The notes under the pieces are model-generated. The model saw nothing but the letters and a program-made list of their open reading frames with translations, was not told the origin of the DNA and ran no database searches. 10,063 nucleotides of DNA. It comes from Bacteroidales bacterium UBA1410. GTDB taxonomy: Bacteria; Bacteroidota; Bacteroidia; Bacteroidales; Dysgonomonadaceae. Position numbers and translations under genes: made by a program. This document shows positions 1 through 6,200 of this stretch, in pieces (the stretch's first letter is position 1; each line of letters starts with the position of its first letter). The stretch spans positions 1-10,063 of the forward strand of contig DBPW01000022.1 of NCBI GenBank assembly GCA_002305015.1, written 5' to 3'.

Positions 1-360
1 AAGCAAACATGGAGGTTTCATAATGTACAAACAAACGATCTTCCTGCAATCTATTCCCAAGCTGAGATTTTTATTTATCCTTCTCTCTTTGAAGGTTTTG
101 GTATCCCTGTATTAGAAGCTTTATGTTGCAAAGTTCCTGTAATCACCTCAAGGGGGAGGTGTCTGGAAGAAGCCGGAGGACCATCTTCATTGTATATCGA
201 TCCTCATAATGCGGAAGAACTAGGGGCTGCTATAGAAAAAGTTTTATCCGATGCCGATTTCAGAAATCAAATGATTTCTGCAGGAATCAATCACGCTGAA
301 AATTTTACTGACGACAAAATAGCTCACCAACTCATGAGCGTTTATCAATCACTTTTTTAA
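1..360 (+). CDS. Glycosyltransferase family 4-type, C-terminal fragment (5' end outside window)
   Basis: The open frame enters from the left edge and gives the last 119 residues of a glycosyltransferase with a GT-B fold. The visible part is the C-terminal nucleotide-sugar-binding domain (Glycos_transf_1). It shows the segment DLPAIYSQAEIFIYPSLFEG followed by FGIPVLEAL and PVITS. In this family the EGFGIPVLEA stretch carries the conserved E-x7-E pattern (here E31 and E39 of the fragment), which contacts the donor sugar nucleotide. The protein then ends in the usual helical tail. It would transfer a sugar from an activated donor onto a lipid-linked or polysaccharide acceptor on the cytoplasmic face of the inner membrane. 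Donor and acceptor cannot be read from this fragment. The next gene starts 59 bp downstream on the same strand, with no TAnnTTTG promoter in between, which suggests one transcript. The AT-rich composition is typical of surface polysaccharide loci. Confidence 0.9.
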   Translation, partial: KQTWRFHNVQTNDLPAIYSQAEIFIYPSLFEGFGIPVLEALCCKVPVITSRGRCLEEAGGPSSLYIDPHNAEELGAAIEKVLSDADFRNQMISAGINHAENFTDDKIAHQLMSVYQSLF

Positions 361-419
361 TGTCGAATATTATACCCTTATCTTCAAAATCAGTATAAAG
401 TTACAAATCTGAAAGATAT

Positions 420-1301
420 ATGAACAATTTTACCATCCAACTTTACAGAATAACCGTTCCAAAGTATTTTAGAAGAAAAATCCAGGCTAAAAAACTGCCG
501 CGCTCTATTTTTGATTATTATAAAAAACATCCGGAAGATTTATCTCCAGAAATTGAATCAATTTTAAATTATCTAAAGAAAAATCCCATCGCCATTTTCC
601 CTTATTCTTTTCAAGATCAATACCACCCTGATATTGTTAAAGTTTTTTACGACAAAACAAAAGGTTTACGATATGTTTTGATGGATGGAAAGAAGCTTTA
701 TTTTAAAAAAAGATGGAGTACTAAAAGAATAAAAAAAGCATATAGTATATTATTGAAAGAACAAGACATTCAAAGTCCCCATCGGTACTTAAACGAACAA
801 TTTCAATTTAATGAGGGGGATGTGCTTGTTGATGCCGGTACTGCCGAAGGCAACTTTGCTTTAAGTTTGGTCGAAAAAGCCTCTAAACTTATTCTTTTTG
901 AACCAGACAAAGAATGGATAGAACCATTGCAAGCAACATTTGAACCATGGAAGGAAAAAGTGACAATTATCAATAAATTTGTTGCAGATACTGCGAACTC
1001 CAAGCAAATCACACTTGACAATATCATTTCTCCGATAGAAACAGAAATTTTTCTTAAAGCTGACGTCGAGGGTGCTGAATTAAAATTATTAAAGGGTGCA
1101 ACTAAACTTTTATCCCAACAAAAACCTTTTAAAATAGCCATATGTACTTATCACAAAGAACAAGATGAAAAAGAGATAAGCAAATTTTTATCAGAGTATA
1201 ATTTTAAAATTTCTTTTTCTGAAGGCTATATGCTTCCTATCTTCGATAAGAAGATGAGACCACCTTTTTTTAGACACGGACTGATTCGCGCAAAAAAATA
1301 A
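420..1301 (+). CDS. FkbM-family SAM-dependent methyltransferase
   Basis: This is a 293-residue protein starting at ATG 420. Residues 1-130 have no motif I recognise; they are rich in Lys, Tyr and Phe and may form an acceptor-binding or family-specific domain. Residues 134-260 are a class I methyltransferase fold. Motif I is VDAGTAEGNFAL (D138, G140, G144). The acidic residue ending strand 2 is E161 in LILFEPD and should bind the ribose of S-adenosylmethionine. KADVEGAELKLLKGA (D215, E217, E220) is the signature stretch of the FkbM family. Such enzymes O-methylate sugars or polyketides. Beside a glycosyltransferase, the likely role is methylating a sugar of a surface polysaccharide or glycan, which is inference; the acceptor is unknown. 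The gene is strongly AT-rich compared with the minus-strand genes that follow, suggesting horizontal origin of the cluster. It is the last gene of the plus-strand block and converges on the tRNA gene. No clear intrinsic terminator is visible after it. Confidence 0.88.
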   Translation: MNNFTIQLYRITVPKYFRRKIQAKKLPRSIFDYYKKHPEDLSPEIESILNYLKKNPIAIFPYSFQDQYHPDIVKVFYDKTKGLRYVLMDGKKLYFKKRWSTKRIKKAYSILLKEQDIQSPHRYLNEQFQFNEGDVLVDAGTAEGNFALSLVEKASKLILFEPDKEWIEPLQATFEPWKEKVTIINKFVADTANSKQITLDNIISPIETEIFLKADVEGAELKLLKGATKLLSQQKPFKIAICTYHKEQDEKEISKFLSEYNFKISFSEGYMLPIFDKKMRPPFFRHGLIRAKK

Positions 1302-1336
1302 ATTTTTAGAGGGTAAAATATTTTTGAAAAGTGTAG

Positions 1337-1408
1337 TAGCGCACAGCGGAATCGAACCGCTATTGCCTGCGTGAGAAGCAGGATTCCTAACCGTTAGAAG
1401 AGTGCGCC
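1337..1408 (-). tRNA. tRNA-Glu (anticodon CTC)
   Basis: Read on the minus strand, the 72 nt fold into a full cloverleaf. The acceptor stem is GGCGCAC/GTGCGCT, the D arm has stem TTCT/GGAA with GG in the loop, and the anticodon stem is CCTGC/GCAGG around the loop TTCTCAC. The variable loop is CAAT, the T arm is AGCGG/CCGCT around TTCGATT, and A is the discriminator base. The anticodon CTC reads the Glu codon GAG. CCA is not encoded: the bases after the discriminator are CTAC, so CCA must be added after transcription, as is common in Bacteroidota. The first acceptor pair is a G-U wobble (G1, U72) rather than a Watson-Crick pair. A well-formed promoter lies about 45 bp upstream. Only 35 bp separate its 3' end from the stop codon of the converging methyltransferase gene. 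Confidence 0.95.
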
Positions 1409-1452
1409 GTTAGGTAGATCCATTCTTTAATGCTAACCATGTTTTGGCAGCA

Positions 1453-1483
1453 CAAAAGTAAATAAATTATCTATTCTTTCAAA
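1453..1483 (-). promoter_or_regulatory. Promoter of tRNA-Glu (Bacteroides type)
   Basis: On the minus strand, TTTG (1480-1483) is followed after 19 bp by TACTTTTG (1453-1460). The second matches the Bacteroides -7 consensus TAnnTTTG, and the first matches the -33 TTTG at the expected distance. The predicted transcription start is near 1445, giving a 5' leader of roughly 35-40 nt before the mature tRNA end at 1408. Confidence 0.75.
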
Positions 1484-1559
1484 AAAAACCTATGTAAAAC
1501 TTATCGGGAAATTCGCACTTCTAAGTTGAACCTAGCATCATTTTTTTGCCAATAAAAAT

Positions 1560-2654
1560 TTATCTTTTTTGCATTCCATAATAGATGTCCAACGCTTCTT
1601 TAGCTGCGGCAAATGAAGTTTTCTGAGCCGAAAGCACTTCTTTTTCAAGCCGAGGCATGAGCTCTTCGATAACCGGATTGCGATAGAAATTATTTTTTAA
1701 CTGTTCGTCAATCGTTTCATACATCCAATATTTTGCCTGTTCGTTTCGGCGACGCTCAAAATAGCCGTTTCCCTTCACAAAATCGATGTACTCGTGAATC
1801 ATATCCCAAATCTCCTCGATTCCGATATTGTAGTAAGCCGAATAGGTCAGTACCCGTGGAGTCCATCCCGATTCGGGAACCGGAAACAGATGCAATGCAT
1901 TTTGCAATTGGCGTTGTGCAATTTTGGCTTTCTCAATATTGTCGCCATCGGCTTTATTAATAACAATACCATCGGCCATTTCCATAATCCCGCGTTTAAT
2001 GCCCTGCAACTCATCTCCCGTACCCGCAAGCTGTATTAACAAAAAGAAATCGACCATTGAATGCACCGCAGTTTCCGACTGCCCTACCCCAACTGTTTCC
2101 ACGAAAACATAGTTAAATCCGGCCGCTTCACAAAGAATAATGGTTTCTCGCGTTTTACGGGCAACGCCACCCAACGAACCGGCCGCAGGTGAAGGACGAA
2201 TAAATGCATTTTTCTGAACAGAGAGCTTTTCCATGCGGGTTTTGTCCCCTAAAATGCTTCCTTTTGATCGTTCACTCGAAGGATCAATGGCAAGCACAGC
2301 CAATTTGTTTCCTTTATTGATCAGATACATCCCTAAAGCATCGATAGAAGTACTTTTCCCTGCGCCGGGAACGCCGGTGATGCCTACCCGAATAGAATTT
2401 CCGGAATACGGCAAACATTTTTCGATGATGGCTTGAGCCATTTCCTCATGCTCGGGCTTTGAACTTTCTACTAACGTTACTGCCTGACTCAATATCGGTA
2501 TATTCCCGGCCAATATACCGTCAACGTATTCATCAACCGTATATTGTCGCCGTTTTGCCTTCTTTTTCAAATACGGATTTATACTGGGTGGTTGAGTAAT
2601 ACCCTCGTTTACATTTAGCCCTTTATATTTAGGATCATTTTCGGGATGTTCCAT
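1560..2654 (-). CDS. meaB: Methylmalonyl-CoA mutase-associated GTPase MeaB (ArgK/YgfD family)
   Basis: This is a 364-residue cytoplasmic G3E-family P-loop GTPase. It chaperones adenosylcobalamin-dependent methylmalonyl-CoA mutase, gating cofactor loading and protecting the enzyme from inactivation. The family was first mislabelled as an arginine-transport kinase (ArgK). Numbered from the chosen start, the P-loop is GVPGAGKS (94-101), followed by AIDPSS (about 122-127), ILGDKTRM (134-141, family-specific), ETVGVGQSE (186-194, Walker B/G3 region) and NKAD (233-236, guanine specificity). N- and C-terminal helical extensions of the usual length are present. I chose the ATG at 2654. The frame also runs up to a TTG at 2705, but that TTG lies inside the -7 promoter element, so the upstream codons should not be translated. 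The mutase subunit genes are not in this window. The gene has its own promoter, so independence from the upstream envelope genes is likely. No convincing terminator follows the stop codon. Confidence 0.95.
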   Translation of the reverse strand: MEHPENDPKYKGLNVNEGITQPPSINPYLKKKAKRRQYTVDEYVDGILAGNIPILSQAVTLVESSKPEHEEMAQAIIEKCLPYSGNSIRVGITGVPGAGKSTSIDALGMYLINKGNKLAVLAIDPSSERSKGSILGDKTRMEKLSVQKNAFIRPSPAAGSLGGVARKTRETIILCEAAGFNYVFVETVGVGQSETAVHSMVDFFLLIQLAGTGDELQGIKRGIMEMADGIVINKADGDNIEKAKIAQRQLQNALHLFPVPESGWTPRVLTYSAYYNIGIEEIWDMIHEYIDFVKGNGYFERRRNEQAKYWMYETIDEQLKNNFYRNPVIEELMPRLEKEVLSAQKTSFAAAKEALDIYYGMQKR

Positions 2655-2678
2655 AGCATTTATTTTATAAAAACACAA

Positions 2679-2723
2679 AAACCGAATAGCACCATCTCTC
2701 TGCAAAGATACGCTATTCGGTTT
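2679..2723. repeat. Perfect 12-bp inverted repeat bracketing the meaB -7 element
   Basis: The arms are AAACCGAATAGC (2679-2690) and GCTATTCGGTTT (2712-2723), exact reverse complements separated by 21 bp. The spacer holds the -7 element and the predicted start point; the outer arm lies between -33 and -7 and the inner arm lies in the 5' leader. Because only one arm would be transcribed from the predicted start, an RNA hairpin in the meaB message is unlikely. A DNA operator for a dimeric regulator is the simplest reading. A transcript reading through from the upstream gene could form a hairpin here, but no U-rich tail follows on the minus strand beyond TTTTTG. Confidence 0.7.
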
Positions 2724-2735
2724 GTATTACCCAAA
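2703..2735 (-). promoter_or_regulatory. Promoter of meaB (Bacteroides type)
   Basis: On the minus strand, TTTGG (2731-2735) is followed after about 20 bp by TATCTTTG (2703-2710), an exact match to TAnnTTTG. The predicted transcription start is near 2696, about 42 nt before the ATG at 2654. The -33 element begins only about 15 bp past the stop codon of the upstream DUF1573 gene, so the promoter occupies the whole short intergenic region. It overlaps the inverted repeat described separately. Confidence 0.75.
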
Positions 2736-2749
2736 TCTAAAAAAGGAAT

Positions 2750-3139
2750 TCATTGCCTCTTCGGGATTACATTTCCTTTAATAGTCAACACGTAAACCGT
2801 ATCGGGGACATTAGTGTACACGGCAATCGTTTTATTAAAAGAACCCGGACGAGCAACCGTGGAATATTTTACCGTTATTACCCCTTTTTTTCCGGGTAAT
2901 ACAGGCTCATGCGGATAACTAGGTGTGGTGCATCCACATGATGTCGAAACCCGCTGAATAATAAGTGGACTTGTTCCCACATTAGTAAACTCAAACATTG
3001 TCGTTACCGCTCCCAATTCCTCTTTAATCGAACCAAAATCGTGCTGTGTTTTGTCGAATTTGGCTTCAGGCTTGGATTGTGCAAAAGCTAATCCAACTGT
3101 CAACATAACAACTATAAGCAATAAACCCCGCTTTTTCAT
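2750..3139 (-). CDS. Exported DUF1573 domain protein
   Basis: This 129-residue protein begins with a typical Sec signal peptide: basic MKKR, a hydrophobic core to about residue 18, and likely cleavage after AFA at residue 20. The mature protein of about 109 residues is a single DUF1573 domain, an Ig-like/MSP-type beta sandwich common in Bacteroidota and Planctomycetes. Hallmarks are FDKTQHDFGSI (28-38), FEFTNVGTSPLII (49-61), the signature STSCGCTTP (C68, C70), a Pro-Gly turn, ITVKYST and a final strand YVLTIKGNV. The domain has no established biochemical function. There is no lipobox, so a soluble periplasmic protein is the expectation. It lies 76 bp downstream of the macroglobulin gene on the same strand and has a possible promoter of its own in that gap. 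No function in common with its neighbours can be shown. Confidence 0.9.
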   Translation of the reverse strand: MKKRGLLLIVVMLTVGLAFAQSKPEAKFDKTQHDFGSIKEELGAVTTMFEFTNVGTSPLIIQRVSTSCGCTTPSYPHEPVLPGKKGVITVKYSTVARPGSFNKTIAVYTNVPDTVYVLTIKGNVIPKRQ

Positions 3140-3186
3140 TCGTCTATTTAATTAAAAAAATTTCTTTCTTATTGTATTTTATGATA

Positions 3187-3194
3187 CAAAAATA
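3187..3194 (-). promoter_or_regulatory. Possible -7 promoter element of the DUF1573 gene
   Basis: TATTTTTG on the minus strand fits TAnnTTTG and would start transcription about 40 nt before the ATG at 3139. No good TTTG is present at the -33 distance, so the promoter would be weak or activator-dependent. A perfect 10-bp palindrome, AGTTTAAACT (3202-3211), sits just upstream, between the -7 element and the expected -33 position. Co-transcription with the macroglobulin gene is an alternative. Confidence 0.4.
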
Positions 3195-3215
3195 ACCAAT
3201 AAGTTTAAACTCCGA

Positions 3216-6200
3216 TTATTCTTTAACATTAATTCGTATTCCCGCTGTATGCGAGGTAAATTCAGGAGCATACAGGCATTGGATGGTTGCTGTTCCATTC
3301 GAATAACTGCCTGCTCTGCTAACATAAACTCCATATTCAAAAACATACGTACCACGAGATAGATGATCAAAATAGAAATGCGTGGAAGCATCTTTCGAAG
3401 TTTGGTAATAAAGGGTTCTTCCCTGCCGGCGCGTACCCGAAACGTGATCGATCGGTTCAAAACAGGCGGCACGCAGATCCTTCAAGTGTACAAACTCGAT
3501 ATCACGATCGGTGCGAACGGTAAGCCTGACAACCACCTTGTCTCCTACTTTTAAAGGGTGATTATCGGTAACAGGAACAAGTTCTTTTCCCGATACCCCT
3601 GTTTGTTCAATAAACAATGCCTTTCCCACGTCAAGCGAAGCGTCTGTTTTGGCTATCTTGTCGATATTCTCGAAATACTGCCAATACAATGCACCCCATG
3701 CGGGTGCATTCCCTTGATGGACAACTTGTATTTTCCCCATTTCGGGTTTAATCTCCAACCCACTCCACGATTTCTTGAAATAACCTGTCCCTTGTTCTTC
3801 ATTTTCGGGTTCAACAACCTCTCCGCCTATCTTGATGGCAGTTTTTCCCTCAGAAGAAAACCAGTCGCTGCCTGTGCTCAGTAGGGCAAACACTGCGTCA
3901 GCTGTAGCATGGGTAGATTCCCAAATCTCCGTCTGTTTCTGTTTTAAAAGCCAACGTTTCATGTTATCCATTTCACCGGATTTTGCACCACCGATACGAA
4001 AAGCATCCATAATAAACGTATGTACCGAAATTGCCGACTGCGACATGAACACATTGCTGCGATTGTTTGCCCAAAACATTCCCATTTCATCGTTAACCGT
4101 AGCATGTTCACGAAATGAATTCAGGATATCGGTCACCACAGACAGCTTGCCCCCGCGTGACATCAGTAAGGCAATGAGCGAACGCTCATATAAACCGTAT
4201 TTTGTCCAGTTATCTTCCAATATCGCCGTATAAAAATTGACCATTTCTTGTACCTCTTTGCTCAATGCATACTGCGGGTATGCCGATCGAACATATAAAT
4301 ATTCCAAATCGGGTGTGGAAATAGTTTTGATATTACTCCAATTCTTATCCTGCTTTTTGAAGAGTTCGAAACTTCGCAAGGCTTCAGAATCGATATACGA
4401 AACGGCTTTAGCCTGCATCGTGCGGATATCGTCGGCAAACTCAACAGCCTTCAGTTCTTTCAATTGACTAAACCCGTAAAGAATATATTGCGTGATGCTG
4501 CGGCTTGGGCGAAAATCTTTAAACCAACTCCATCCCCCTTCGGAAGTCTGCAACTCGCGAAGTTTATCGACAGCCTGTCGGGTAATCAGATTTGAACGAT
4601 TGCGATCGAACAGCAGCAACAGTTTTTCTTTCTGCTCCGCTTCGTTTTTGGCCTCCAACACCCAAGGAGTTTCTTCCAATGCGATCGTTTTCAATTCTTC
4701 ATTCTTTTGAAGATTCGAAAGAAAAGTATCTTTCGAAGGCGATTGTTTTTTCCAGACCTCAATTAGGGCAGCAACTTGAGGATAAGCCTGCGAAATATGA
4801 TAACCCAAGGTATTGGCATAGTACGAAGCAAACCAACTCACCGCATTATCGCTTTCAGGATTGCTCATTACCGGCAAAGCCTGTATAGCATACCAGGCGG
4901 GATTGGAAGAAAATTCCAAGGTAAGTCGATAAGGCCGGGCTGTAGCGGAAAAACGATTTGCCAACCGATCCATTGTAAATTCCTTGGTTTCGTTAGGCCG
5001 CACATCCAAACGCATGCTTTCAGTTACCAGCATACGGTTGGAAACAACAGCAACGGCATGCTGCTCGCTATCGCTGAACGATTCGCTTTCGGCAATTATA
5101 CGCACGCCAAGGACATCCGTATCGGCAGGCACATCAATTATCCACGATGCAGCAGAAGAAGCGCCTTTAGCGAGGGAAAACGGTTGCACCCCTTGTTGAA
5201 CAGCAAGGGTGTTTATTATCTCATTGGTCACCGGATTGAAAAATTCGATCTTCACATTCCCGGCGATATCACGGTCTGAAAGATTCGATATTTTTGCTGA
5301 AATTCCCGTCTTATCGCCTTGAAGAAAAAATCGCGGTATATTGGGCGTAACCATCAGTTCTTTCTGAGATACGGCAAATGCTTCGGCTTGACCGACATTC
5401 AACTTTTTATCATGTGCCAGCACCCGAAAACGCCAGCGGGTATTGCTCTCAGGGACGGTAAAGGCGAGTTGCGTTTCGCCGTTGTCGTTAGTCCGCAGTT
5501 GAGGAAAAAAGAATGCTGTTTCGTCGAAATTCCGTCGCGATTGGTAAATATCCGTGAAACCGGGCAATTTACTCTGTTCCCCTGTCGTCTCTGCTTTCTC
5601 CTCTGAACCTTTTGCCGCCCTATCGGATTGAAAATTTACCTCAGGAGCAGATGTAAAAAACGCCTCGTTGTCACTTTCGCTTTTTTTTGTTGAAGCAGCT
5701 CCCATCAAATTCCCTTTTATATCCGAAGTTAATCCCCTGACCATAAAATCTCCTCCCGCAAACAAACTGAATCCATACCAATTAAAAACATCGAAAACAA
5801 AAGGAACAATTTTTGTATCCAGGTACGGAAAATATTCCGTAACCGTTTCATTATCGAAAGAAACATCTCGATAAACAACAGGAACATTCCCTTTATTTCG
5901 CAATGTCGAAACATTCAACACCCAATTCGTGCCCGAAAAAATTTTATCCAATGAAAAATCATACATGGAAGCCAATACTTCGGCCTTAGCCGGATTGCCA
6001 ACACCATCAGTCACAGTCAATCGCCACTCTTCGTGCGATCCCGGGCGTATCTTATCGCGAAAAACGGATAGTTTTACCCCCAATTCCTTCTTCTCCTTTT
6101 CAACTTGCAAATCCACCCGATGAGAATAAAATTTTTCGTTTTTTATGTAGGTAAAAACAACCGATGCCTGATCTTTCAATTGAGCTTGATAAGGAATGCG

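Noticed and set aside
803..1141. Minus-strand open frame of 112 codons
   Set aside because: It is antisense to the core of the FkbM methyltransferase, whose motifs are clear on the plus strand.
1302..1336. Shared terminator between the methyltransferase and tRNA genes
   Set aside because: Only A- and T-runs are present; no stem of useful length is visible.
1521..1535. Imperfect palindrome CTAAGTTGAACCTAG after meaB as a terminator
   Set aside because: The centre leaves no room for a loop, there is a mismatch, and no T run follows on the minus strand.
4776..5279. Plus-strand open frame of 167 codons
   Set aside because: It lies wholly antisense to the macroglobulin gene, shows no recognisable domain, and its composition is what the reverse of that coding frame would give. 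The same applies to 8357-8899, 6105-6575 and 3832-4233.
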